Below, piece after piece: positions 1 through 5,037 of a stretch of 5,037 nucleotides of DNA; position 1 is the stretch's first letter; each line of letters begins with the position of its first letter. The DNA comes from an uncultured Polymorphobacter sp. (GTDB lineage Bacteria > Pseudomonadota > Alphaproteobacteria > Sphingomonadales > Sphingomonadaceae). Under the pieces are notes generated by a model. That model was not told the DNA's origin. It made no database searches and saw only the letters and a program-made list of their open reading frames with translations. Both the position numbers and the translations under genes were made by a program. The stretch spans positions 1 to 5,037 of the forward strand of contig CALDHQ010000107.1 in assembly GCA_937894055.1 (NCBI GenBank), written 5' to 3'.

Positions 1-102
1 GACAAGCCCGCGCCCAAACCGATCGTCGCCGACGCCGATGTCGAACGCGTCAAGCGCGAGATCGAGGCTGACAAGGCGAAGGCGGCCAAGAAGAAAAAGT
101 GA
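1..102 (+). CDS. C-terminal 33 codons of an unidentified lysine-rich protein (5' end outside window)
   Basis: Frame 1 is open from the first base and ends at TGA 100-102. The visible tail is Asp/Lys/Ala rich and finishes with Lys-Lys-Lys-Lys (AAG AAG AAA AAG). A likely helical charged stretch (DADVERVKREIEADKAKAAK) precedes it. Codons end almost entirely in G or C, as in the neighbouring genes, so it is probably a genuine coding end. No family can be recognised from 33 residues. The gene converges on ubiB, and its stop lies directly against the 103-195 inverted repeat. Its Lys codons, read on the other strand, provide the T-rich tract after that hairpin. Basic tails of this kind occur on many nucleic-acid-binding and ribosome-associated proteins, but nothing here decides a function. 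Confidence 0.6.
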   Translation, partial: DKPAPKPIVADADVERVKREIEADKAKAAKKKK

Positions 103-195
103 AAGGGCCTCCGGCGGGCAGGCCTGAGGCCTGCACCCGATTGAAGAGCGCCAACTAATGGGTGCAGGCCTCAGGCCTGCCCGCCGGAGGCCCTT
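88..195 (-). terminator. Probable Rho-independent terminator of the leftward ubiE-ubiB transcript
   Basis: Read leftward from ubiB, the transcript enters the 36-bp GC-rich stem (195 to 103). Within a few bases it then meets a T-rich run on the - strand: TCAC, then TTTTT (98-94), C, TT, C, TT (89-88). That is a stem followed by a U-rich tract, as expected for an intrinsic terminator. The U-tract is the antisense of the Lys codons of the convergent + strand gene. In the rightward direction the hairpin is followed by AAATCAGCC, with no T-run, so the + strand gene would have to rely on the hairpin alone or on Rho. The long stem and 21-base loop are atypical for a textbook terminator. Confidence 0.6.
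103..195. repeat. Perfect 36-bp inverted repeat with nested hairpins between convergent genes
   Basis: Bases 103-138 and 160-195 are exact reverse complements over 36 bp, separated by a 21-base loop (139-159). Each arm also contains its own small palindrome, GCAGGCC-TGA-GGCCTGC at 118-134 and its mirror at 164-180. The element can therefore fold as one long stem or as a cruciform-like pair of small stems. It starts one base after the + strand stop codon and includes two bases of the ubiB TAA stop (194-196). The perfect arms and nested structure resemble REP-type extragenic palindromes that sit at gene ends in many proteobacteria. Membership of a dispersed family in this genome is inferred and cannot be tested from one copy. 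Confidence 0.85.
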
Positions 196-1735
196 AAATC
201 AGCCAGCCAACAACGACGCCCACCGCCAGCGCCAGCGACCCCACCGCCACCAACGGCCAGCGGCTTGGTGCATCGGTCAGTGGCGGCAGCGGCGGTTGCG
301 GCGGTGCGGCGCCTTCGACGGGGACGCGGTCGGCGAGCTGGCGCAGGATGCGCGGCAGCTGGCGCAGGCCGCGCCAGTTGAGCACGAGGCTGTCGGCGAG
401 GCGCGCTTCGGGGCTGAGCTCGTCGCGCATCCAGGCGGCGACATAGGGCTCGGCGGCGTTCCACATGTTGAGGTCGGGATCGAGCGACAGCGCGACGCCT
501 TCGACCATCACCATGGTTTTCTGCAGCAGCAGCAGGTGCGGCTGCACCGCCATGTCGAAGGCGCGGGTGATGGCGAACAGCCCGTCGAGCAGGTTGGCGA
601 TCGAGATGTCGCGTGTGGCCAGCCCGCGGATGGGTTCACCGACGGCGCGCAGTGCGGTGGCGAACTCACCGATGTCGTGGTGCGCGGGGACATAGCCGGC
701 TTCGAAGTGGATTTCGGCGACGCGGCGGTAGTTGCCGGTCAGCAGCCCGTAAATGATTTCCGCCAGATAGACGCGGGCGCGGCGGTCGAGGCGGCCCATG
801 ATGCCGAAATCGATGACGCCGATGCGCGGGTGCTCGGTGCCGCCGCCCGGCGGAATGACGAACAGATTGCCCTGGTGCATGTCGGCGTGGAAGAAGCCTT
901 CGCCGATAGCCTGGCGCAGAAAGCTGCGCACCAGCGTCGATGCCAGCGCCTTGCGGTCGAGGCCGAGCGCATCGACGGCGGCGCGGTCGGACATTTTGAC
1001 GCCGCCGATCCAGTCGATGACCAGCACGCGGCGCGTCGTCAGCGCCCAATCGACATCGGGGACCAGAAAGTCGGGTTCGGCGATCATCGCCGCCTTGAGT
1101 TCGGAGGCGGATGCAGCTTCGCGGCGCAGGTCGAGCTCGGCGAAGGTCCAGGCCTTGAAGCTGGCGATGACGGCGCGCGGGCGTAGCCGGGCGAACTCGC
1201 CGCCCAGTGTTTCGGCGTGCGCGGCGGCCCATTCATAGGTTTCGATCGACTGCGCCATTTCGGCCTCGATGCCGGGGCGCAGAACCTTGATAGCAACGTC
1301 GCGACCGTCGTGCGTCGTGCCGCGATGCACCTGCGCGATCGAGGCGGCGCCGACGGCGACGGGGTCGATGTGCGCGAAATGCTGCGTCCACGGCCCTTCA
1401 TAGGCGGTGGTCAGCGCAGCTTCGACATCGGCGAACGGCAGCGGCGGCAGCGCGTCCTGCAGCCGCGCGAGGTCGTGCGCAGCTTCGGGGCCGACGAGAT
1501 CGGGGCGGGTGGCGAGTGCCTGGCCGAGCTTGATCGCGGCGGGGCCGATGGCCTCGAACGCTTCGGCGTAGCGCGGCACGGCGGGGGTGGTGACGCCGAT
1601 GCGGGCGATGCGTGCGAGGCGGCGGACGCCGGCCGGCGCGTTGGTGTCAGCCTCGATCCCGCGCAGCGCACCGTGGCGCGCGAGCGTGCGGCCCCAGCGC
1701 AGCAGGCGCCATGTGTGCGTAACGCTGCTGGTCAA
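194..1735 (-). CDS. ubiB: Ubiquinone biosynthesis ABC1/ADCK-family atypical kinase UbiB
   Basis: This 513-residue protein belongs to the UbiB/COQ8 family of atypical kinase-like ATPases. The family supports ubiquinone biosynthesis at the inner membrane, probably by acting on membrane-bound intermediates or the Ubi complex. All family marks are visible: KLGQ (69-72) of the KxGQ extension, the Ala-rich nucleotide loop GAASIAQVHRG (129-139), the VAIK lysine (K150), the ExD motif (E200, D202), the catalytic HADMHQGN (283-290) and DFG (309-311). A proline-rich linker (about 473-491) leads to one clear hydrophobic C-terminal segment (about 494-513) where many homologues have two. The start is a TTG at 1735-1733, 7 bases after the ubiE stop. 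The N-terminus THTWRLLRWGRTLARHG fits the family, so TTG is preferred, although only a weak AGG-type ribosome site precedes it. It follows ubiE, its usual partner. The TAA stop lies inside the terminator repeat. Confidence 0.95.
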   Translation of the reverse strand: MTSSVTHTWRLLRWGRTLARHGALRGIEADTNAPAGVRRLARIARIGVTTPAVPRYAEAFEAIGPAAIKLGQALATRPDLVGPEAAHDLARLQDALPPLPFADVEAALTTAYEGPWTQHFAHIDPVAVGAASIAQVHRGTTHDGRDVAIKVLRPGIEAEMAQSIETYEWAAAHAETLGGEFARLRPRAVIASFKAWTFAELDLRREAASASELKAAMIAEPDFLVPDVDWALTTRRVLVIDWIGGVKMSDRAAVDALGLDRKALASTLVRSFLRQAIGEGFFHADMHQGNLFVIPPGGGTEHPRIGVIDFGIMGRLDRRARVYLAEIIYGLLTGNYRRVAEIHFEAGYVPAHHDIGEFATALRAVGEPIRGLATRDISIANLLDGLFAITRAFDMAVQPHLLLLQKTMVMVEGVALSLDPDLNMWNAAEPYVAAWMRDELSPEARLADSLVLNWRGLRQLPRILRQLADRVPVEGAAPPQPPLPPLTDAPSRWPLVAVGSLALAVGVVVGWLI

Positions 1736-1742
1736 GGTTGGC

Positions 1743-2474
1743 TCAGACCTTCCAGCCGCTGTGGATGGCGACCAGTCCGCCGAGAATCGGCCGCACCGAC
1801 ACGCGCGAGAAGCCGGCGGCGGTGATCATCCTGGCGAATTCGGGCATCGGCGGGAAACGCCGGATGCTTTCGACGAGGTAGCGATAGGCTTCCTCGTCGC
1901 GCGCCACGAGCTTGCCGATTTTCGGCACGACCTTGTGCGAATAAGCGTCGTAGATCTGCCCGAAGCCCGGCCATTCGGTGGTCGAGAATTCGAGGCAGAA
2001 AAAGCGCCCGCCGTAACGCAGCACGCGGTGTGCTTCACGCAACGCGGCGGGAATGTCGGTGACGTTGCGGATGCCGAAGGCGATGGTGTAGGCGTCGAAA
2101 TGCGCGTCGGGGAAGTCGAGCTTTTCGGCATTCTGTTCGCGCCACACCAGGTCGGTCAGCCCGCGCTTGGCGGCGCGCTCGATGCCGACGTCGAGCATCG
2201 CCGGGTTGATATCGGCGACGGTGACCTGCGCGCCCTTTTCGGCCATGCGGAACGCGATGTCGCCGGTGCCGCCCGCCATGTCGAGGATTTGCTCGCCTTC
2301 CCGCGGCCGCAGCATGGTTACGAAGGCGTCCTTCCAGCTGCGGTGCAGCCCGCCCGACATCAGGTCGTTCATGATGTCGTAGCGCGCGGCGACGCGCGCG
2401 AACACGCTGCCGACGCGCCGGGTCTTTTCCTCGGGGGCGACTTGCTGGAAGCCGTAGCTGACTGTTTCGCTCAT
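1743..2474 (-). CDS. ubiE: Bifunctional demethylmenaquinone/2-polyprenyl-6-methoxy-1,4-benzoquinol methyltransferase UbiE
   Basis: UbiE is a soluble SAM-dependent C-methyltransferase that adds the ring methyl group in ubiquinone synthesis (and in menaquinone synthesis in species that make it). The 243-residue length is normal. The N-terminal UbiE signature [17 protein letters not shown] spans 32-48. The SAM-binding motif I is DMAGGTGD (65-72), with the acidic motif II at [11 protein letters not shown] (84-94). AFGIRNVTD (132-140) is also characteristic of the family. The second UbiE signature reads RVLRYGG (150-155 region), where most members have Lys/Arg-Pro-Gly-Gly, so Tyr replaces Pro. The ATG at 2474-2472 is clear and gives the conserved start. 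The gene is 44 bases downstream of the cytochrome c stop and 7 bases upstream of ubiB. In an organism with this gene set the ubiquinone role is the likely one. Confidence 0.95.
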   Translation of the reverse strand: MSETVSYGFQQVAPEEKTRRVGSVFARVAARYDIMNDLMSGGLHRSWKDAFVTMLRPREGEQILDMAGGTGDIAFRMAEKGAQVTVADINPAMLDVGIERAAKRGLTDLVWREQNAEKLDFPDAHFDAYTIAFGIRNVTDIPAALREAHRVLRYGGRFFCLEFSTTEWPGFGQIYDAYSHKVVPKIGKLVARDEEAYRYLVESIRRFPPMPEFARMITAAGFSRVSVRPILGGLVAIHSGWKV

Positions 2475-2518
2475 CGCGCTGCTCTAGCCGAGACCGTGCG
2501 GCGGGGCAAACCGCGCGG

Positions 2519-2911
2519 CTACTTCAGCGTGCCGAGATAGGCGATAAGGTCGGCGCGCTTCTGCGGGTTGGGCAGGCCGGCATAGGCCATCGTCGTGCCC
2601 GGCACCATCTTGCGCGGGTTGAGCAGGTAGGTGAACAGATTGTCGGGCGTCCATTTGATGTGCCCGGCCTTGTTCGCGGCGGAGTAGTTGAAGCCCTTGA
2701 CGCTGCCCGAAGTGCGGCCGACGACGCCGAACAGCGACGGCCCGATCATGTTCTTGCCGGCTTCGGGCGAATGGCAGACCTTGCACGCGGTGAACACCTT
2801 GGCGCCGGCGACGGGGTCGCCCTTGTACGCCGAAAGCTTTTGTGCCGGCGCCTGCGCCAGCGCGGGGGCGGCCACCAGTGTTGCCAATACGGCCATCGTC
2901 AATTTGATCAT
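2519..2911 (-). CDS. Periplasmic class I (c2-type) cytochrome c
   Basis: This is a small exported monoheme cytochrome of 130 residues that carries electrons in the periplasm. An N-terminal signal peptide (MIKLTMAVLATLVAAPALAQ, 1-20) has a typical Ala-x-Ala-Gln cleavage region. The heme-binding motif CKVCH is at 43-47. The probable distal axial ligand is Met108 in PGTTMAYAGL, and GPSLFGVVGR (57-66) and the final RADLIAYLGTLK helix match mitochondrial-type cytochrome c/c2. The start is decided by the ribosome site: AGGAG at 2924-2920 is 8 bases from the ATG at 2911 but only 2 bases from the ATG at 2917. The longer upstream reading (to 3046) overlaps glcF and looks like non-coding Arg-rich translation. 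The gene follows glcF by about 50 bases and precedes ubiE. A donor or acceptor cannot be named. Electron transfer linked to the respiratory chain is the general role. Confidence 0.93.
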   Translation of the reverse strand: MIKLTMAVLATLVAAPALAQAPAQKLSAYKGDPVAGAKVFTACKVCHSPEAGKNMIGPSLFGVVGRTSGSVKGFNYSAANKAGHIKWTPDNLFTYLLNPRKMVPGTTMAYAGLPNPQKRADLIAYLGTLK

Positions 2912-2919
2912 CTTCATCG

Positions 2920-2924
2920 CTCCT
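2920..2924 (-). promoter_or_regulatory. Ribosome binding site deciding the cytochrome c start
   Basis: On the - strand AGGAG lies at 2924-2920 within TCAGGAGCG. It is the strongest Shine-Dalgarno match in the leftward gene run. An 8-base spacer leads to the ATG at 2911, whereas the ATG at 2917 would be only 2 bases away. Both ATGs are in the same frame, differing by Met-Lys. Confidence 0.7.
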
Positions 2925-2960
2925 GACGCAACGCCCCTGCGCGGTCTGCCTTGCACAATT

Positions 2961-4262
2961 TCAGGCAGCGGGCAACGGTGATGCCGATGTCGCGGCCAGC
3001 GCCGCCGGCCGCGGCCCGCCGGATGCCCAGTCCAGCAGCTCGGCACTGTGCACCAGCGCCAGCGTGTCGCCCGCCAGCTGCGTCAGGCAGCCGATGTTGC
3101 CGCTGGCGACGATGGTGGCGCCGGTGGCGTTGAGCGTCGCCAGCTTGCGGTCGCGCAATGCGCCTGCCAGCTCGCTCTGCAGGATATTGTAGGTGCCCGC
3201 CGAGCCGCAGCACAGATGCGCATCGGCGGGTTGCACGACATCGAAACCGGCGGCGACCAGCAGCGCGCGCGGCGCATCGACGCGCTGGCCGTGCTGCAGC
3301 GAGCAGGCGGCGTGATAGGCGATGCGCAGGCCCTGGCCGTTGACGCTGGCGGGCAGGCCGGCCTCCGCGACGACTTCGCTCCAGTCCTTCGCCATGGCGG
3401 CGATACGGTTGGCGCGCGCGGCATAATCGGGCTCATCGGCGAGCAATTTGCCATAGGCCTTGAGCTGCGACCCGCAGCCCGATGCGGTGACGATGATTGC
3501 GGTATAGTCGTGGCGCGCCAATGCGGCTTCCCAGCGCCCGATGTTGGTGCGCGCCATCGCCCGTGCGGCGTCCTCCTCGCCGATATGGTGGACGAGCGCG
3601 CCGCAGCAGACATCTTCGGCATAGTCGACACCGATGCCGATGCGGTCGAGCAAGCGGATCGTGGCGGCCTGGATATGCGGCGCGAGTACCGGTTCGGCGC
3701 AGCCGCGCAGCATCAGCACGCGGCGGGTGTGGGTCGTTGCAGCGGGGGCGACAGCTTTTGGCAGAGTCCGTGGTGCCAGAGCCAGCATCGCTGAAAGCGG
3801 TTTGAACGCGGTGCTGCGTGCCAGCAACGGCTGAACCAGTCGCCCGAGCGGCGCCAGCGCCAGTGCGGCGCGGAAGCGGTTGCGGTGCGGCAGCACCGCC
3901 GCGAGCGTCCAGCGCGTCAGCCGGTCGTGCCACGGGCGCTCGTAGTTTTCGGCGATATAGGCGCGGCCATGGTCGATGAGCTGCGCGTAATCGACGCCCG
4001 CCGGGCAGGTCGTGGTGCAGGCGAGGCACGACAGGCAGCGGTCGACATGGCGCACCGTCGCCGCATCAGGAGTGCCGCCGGCCTCGAGCATGTTCTGGAT
4101 CAGCGCGATGCGCCCGCGCGGGCTATCGCGCTCGTCGCCGAGCAGCACATAGGTCGGGCAGGTCGCGGTGCAAAACCCGCAATGCACGCATTTGCGGATC
4201 GCCGACTCGGAGCGCTGGATGGCGGGCGCGGCGCGTTGCGCGTCGGTGAAATGCGTCTGCAT
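2961..4262 (-). CDS. glcF: Glycolate oxidase iron-sulfur subunit GlcF
   Basis: GlcF is the iron-sulfur subunit of the GlcDEF glycolate oxidase, which oxidises glycolate to glyoxylate and passes electrons to the membrane quinone pool. The 433-residue protein shows two 4Fe-4S ferredoxin motifs, CVHCGFCTATCP (Cys 25, 28, 31, 35) and CLSCLACTTTCP (Cys 76, 79, 82, 86). These are followed by two Cys-rich CCG domains: LRGC (188), CCGALVHHIG (219-228) and SGCGSQ (263), then YHAAC (320), CCGSAGTYNI (351-360) and GNIGC (392). All expected ligands are present, so the subunit looks functional. The C-terminus ends in an Ala/Pro-rich tail of about 20 residues. The ATG (4262-4260) overlaps the glcE TGA by one base (TGATG), which indicates translational coupling. 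The family also includes related lactate-oxidising LutA/LldE-type and D-lactate dehydrogenase proteins, but the glcE neighbour and the ferredoxin-plus-two-CCG architecture favour GlcF. Confidence 0.93.
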   Translation of the reverse strand: MQTHFTDAQRAAPAIQRSESAIRKCVHCGFCTATCPTYVLLGDERDSPRGRIALIQNMLEAGGTPDAATVRHVDRCLSCLACTTTCPAGVDYAQLIDHGRAYIAENYERPWHDRLTRWTLAAVLPHRNRFRAALALAPLGRLVQPLLARSTAFKPLSAMLALAPRTLPKAVAPAATTHTRRVLMLRGCAEPVLAPHIQAATIRLLDRIGIGVDYAEDVCCGALVHHIGEEDAARAMARTNIGRWEAALARHDYTAIIVTASGCGSQLKAYGKLLADEPDYAARANRIAAMAKDWSEVVAEAGLPASVNGQGLRIAYHAACSLQHGQRVDAPRALLVAAGFDVVQPADAHLCCGSAGTYNILQSELAGALRDRKLATLNATGATIVASGNIGCLTQLAGDTLALVHSAELLDWASGGPRPAALAATSASPLPAA

Positions 4263-4577
4263 CAGTTGGTCGCCATACGGTTGGCGAAAACGCCGTCAGG
4301 GTCGAACGCCGCACGCACCCGTGCCGAAAGTGCAGCGAGCGGTGCCGGTTGCGCCGCGAACATCGCGCAAGGCGCTGCGCCGGCACGGTCGCGCAGCAGC
4401 ATCGCGCTGCCGCCGGCGGCCTGCGCCAACGCGTGGATGTCGGGCGCCACCGTTGCGCCGTCGGCCGCGACCGACAGCAGCACCAGCCCGCCGGCCCAGT
4501 CGTAGCGCGCCTCCCATCCGGGCGCGGGCGCCCTGCCCTGCAGATCGTTCTGCGGCGAGCGCAGCGGCACCCGCATC
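4262..4577 (-). CDS. glcE: Glycolate oxidase FAD-binding subunit GlcE, C-terminal part only
   Basis: The frame ending at TGA 4264-4262 encodes roughly 100 residues resembling the C-terminus of GlcE, one of the two flavin-type subunits of glycolate oxidase. Supporting motifs are GWEARYDWAGGLVLL (the conserved Tyr-Asp-Trp-x-Gly-Gly region), the QAAGGSAMLLRDR segment, and the closing ALSARVRAAFDPDGVFANRM, typical of the FAD-linked oxidase C-terminal domain (usually Asp-Pro-x-Gly-hydrophobic-hydrophobic-Asn-x-x-Arg-Met). About two-thirds of the protein, including the FAD-binding PCMH domain, is missing. The truncation is not a natural pseudogene: right of about 4577 the sequence changes to unrelated gene fragments, so the gene is cut by an assembly break. 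The exact boundary is uncertain (about 4555-4600). The coupling to glcF through TGATG supports the assignment. Confidence 0.8.
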
Positions 4578-4598
4578 GGCAACACGCCCAACTGGCAG

Positions 4599-4676
4599 CT
4601 CACCGGCCTCACGCTGCCGTTCCTGTCGTTCGGCGGCTCGTCGCTCATGGTGACGATGACGGCCGCCGGGCTGCTC
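4599..4676 (+). other. FtsW/RodA/SpoVE-like C-terminal coding fragment in a chimeric contig end
   Basis: The + strand frame starting at 4599 reads LTGLTLPFLSFGGSSLM and onward (MVTMTAAGLL). This matches the SEDS-family (FtsW/RodA/SpoVE) signature near the last transmembrane helices, Thr/Lys-Gly-hydrophobic-x-Leu-Pro-Phe-hydrophobic-Ser-Tyr/Phe-Gly-Gly-Ser-Ser-Leu. Only about 25 residues are recognisable. Upstream (4560-4598) the frame stays open but does not look like a SEDS protein, and downstream it passes in frame into a different family. It overlaps glcE-frame sequence on the other strand. It is treated as a fragment of foreign sequence joined artificially, not as a gene. The 4578-4598 stretch is unassigned and probably contains the join. 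Confidence 0.5.
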
Positions 4677-4835
4677 AGCCTGCTTTTCGCCGGCGTGGAC
4701 AAGACCGATCCGCGCGTCCAGGCGGCCTACAAGTGGATGACCGCGAACTACACGCTCGAATTCAATCCGGGGACGAACAAGAAGCACGGCCTCTTCTATT
4801 TCTACAACGCCTTCTCGAAGGTGATGGCGGTCGGC
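4656..4835 (+). other. Prenyltransferase/squalene-oxidase repeat coding fragment in a chimeric contig end
   Basis: From Met 4656 the + strand reads MTAAGLLSLLFAGVDKTDPR, then VQAAYKWMTANYTLEFNPG, then GLFYFYNAFSKVMAVG up to 4835. The pattern of Met-Thr-x-Ala-Gly-Leu, Asp-Pro-Arg-Val-x-Ala-Ala, Trp, Tyr-Thr-Leu-Glu-x-Asn-Pro-Gly, Gly-Leu-Phe-Tyr-Tyr/Phe is typical of an alpha-toroid repeat in prenyltransferase/squalene-cyclase-like proteins, which are common in Planctomycetes and Verrucomicrobia. Both ends of the fragment fuse into other families, so neither a start nor a stop of its own exists. The frame that runs on to 4952 after about 4835 is antisense to the CocE fragment and not coding. 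The source organism probably differs from the left part of the window. Confidence 0.65.
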
Positions 4836-5011
4836 CACAGGTCGATCACCAGCTTCTCGGGAGCGCCGGGGGTCATCGGTCGGACCTGCTCGGGCATGCG
4901 CCCGTTGCGGAAGCGGGTGCGGATCGGCGCGTCCAGCACCAAGGCCTCGTAGCCGTCGGGATAGACGTCCACCAGCTTGGCCACGAAGTCTGTGTCCGGA
5001 CCGTCGGTGGC
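4811..5011 (-). other. CocE/NonD-family hydrolase C-terminal domain fragment in a chimeric contig end
   Basis: The - strand frame from 5011 down to about 4811 reads ATDGPDTDFVAKLVDVYPDG, then an Ile-Arg-Thr-Arg-Phe-Arg-Asn stretch, PEQVRPMTPGAPEKL, and VIDLWPTAITFEK. This is the pattern of the beta-sandwich C-terminal domain of X-Pro dipeptidyl-peptidase/CocE-type serine hydrolases: Asp-Thr-Asp-Phe-x-Ala-Lys-Leu-x-Asp-Val-Tyr-Pro-Asp-Gly, later Ile-Asp-Leu-Trp-x-Thr-Ala. No catalytic residues lie in this part. The family continues Phe-x-Lys-Gly-His-Arg-Ile, but here the frame turns into Ala-Leu-Glu and stops (4804-4802), because the sequence becomes the antisense of the prenyltransferase-like fragment. 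At its 5' end it runs straight into adapter sequence at 5013. Confidence 0.72.
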
Positions 5012-5012
5012 G

Positions 5013-5037
5013 AGATCGGAAGAGCGTCGTGTAGGGA
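5013..5037 (+). other. Illumina TruSeq adapter read-through (contamination)
   Basis: The last 25 bases begin AGATCGGAAGAGC and continue GTCGTGTAGGGA. This is the standard Illumina TruSeq adapter sequence seen at the 3' end of read 2 when the insert is shorter than the read. It is not biological. It shows that untrimmed adapter entered the assembly and that the contig end is supported by at least one short-insert read. Confidence 0.97.

Noticed and set aside
158..1186. 342-codon open frame on the + strand opposite ubiB
   Set aside because: It lies antisense to a complete, motif-bearing ubiB. Its Ala/Gly/Arg/Asp-rich composition without recognisable motifs is the usual shadow of a high-GC gene.
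1587..2540. 317-codon + strand open frame spanning ubiB and ubiE on the opposite strand
   Set aside because: It crosses two real genes antisense, has no family motifs, and reflects GC-rich codon third positions.
2912..3046. 45-residue N-terminal extension of the cytochrome c
   Set aside because: It overlaps the glcF 3' end, is Arg/His-rich, and would bury the signal peptide. A good ribosome site lies just before the inner ATG.
3048..3794. 248-codon + strand open frame opposite glcF
   Set aside because: Shadow of glcF, which carries every expected cluster-binding cysteine on the other strand.
4262..4702. 146-codon - strand frame as a complete small protein
   Set aside because: Only the C-terminal hundred or so residues resemble GlcE. 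The first about 40 residues are antisense to the FtsW-like and prenyltransferase-like fragments, so the apparent start is false.
4647..4952. 101-codon + strand frame that could be read as a novel fusion protein
   Set aside because: The first part is a prenyltransferase-type repeat and the part after about 4835 is the antisense of a CocE/NonD domain. It is produced by a chimeric join.
4577..5012. Possible mobile element or genomic island boundary at the right end
   Set aside because: No transposase, integrase, terminal repeats or tRNA site is visible. Mixed unrelated fragments followed by adapter point to an artefact.
1..5037. CRISPR arrays, tRNA or rRNA genes, riboswitches
   Set aside because: No regularly spaced repeats, tRNA-like cloverleaf or conserved rRNA segments were seen. 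The only notable repeat is the single inverted pair at 103-195.

Overview
The window looks like a high-GC alphaproteobacterial chromosome fragment, most likely from the Sphingomonadales. The basis is codon positions almost always ending in G or C, the ubiE-ubiB pair, a class I cytochrome c and a Glc-type glycolate oxidase. The assignment to order is inference. No exotic or undescribed system is visible. The most notable features are a composite terminator/inverted repeat at the left end and a mosaic right end that is almost certainly an assembly or library artefact.

Layout: bases 1-102 hold the last 33 codons of an unidentified lysine-rich protein on the + strand. It converges on a leftward (- strand) gene run, and the two meet at a perfect 36-bp inverted repeat (103-195) that overlaps the ubiB stop codon. 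The leftward run, read from right to left, is: glcE (C-terminal part only, from about 4577), glcF (4262-2961), a periplasmic class I cytochrome c (2911-2519), ubiE (2474-1743) and ubiB (1735-194). Gaps are from -1 to about 50 bp, so these genes are probably co-transcribed. No promoter or other regulatory site was found between them, and the operon start (presumably glcD and upstream) lies outside the authentic sequence.

How the genes fit together: GlcE and GlcF are two of the three subunits of the membrane-associated glycolate oxidase, which passes electrons to the respiratory chain. The cytochrome c is a small soluble electron carrier. UbiE and UbiB are needed to make ubiquinone. The run therefore has a common theme of respiratory electron transfer, although direct functional coupling is only inferred.

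Right end: from about 4577 onward the sequence stops being one genome. Short fragments of unrelated protein families follow each other: an FtsW/RodA-like C-terminus (+), a prenyltransferase/squalene-cyclase-type repeat (+), and a CocE/NonD hydrolase C-terminal domain (-). The last 25 bases (5013-5037) match the Illumina TruSeq adapter. The joins look like overlaps of roughly 20-27 bases shared by both neighbours. Everything right of about 4577 should be trimmed before biological use.
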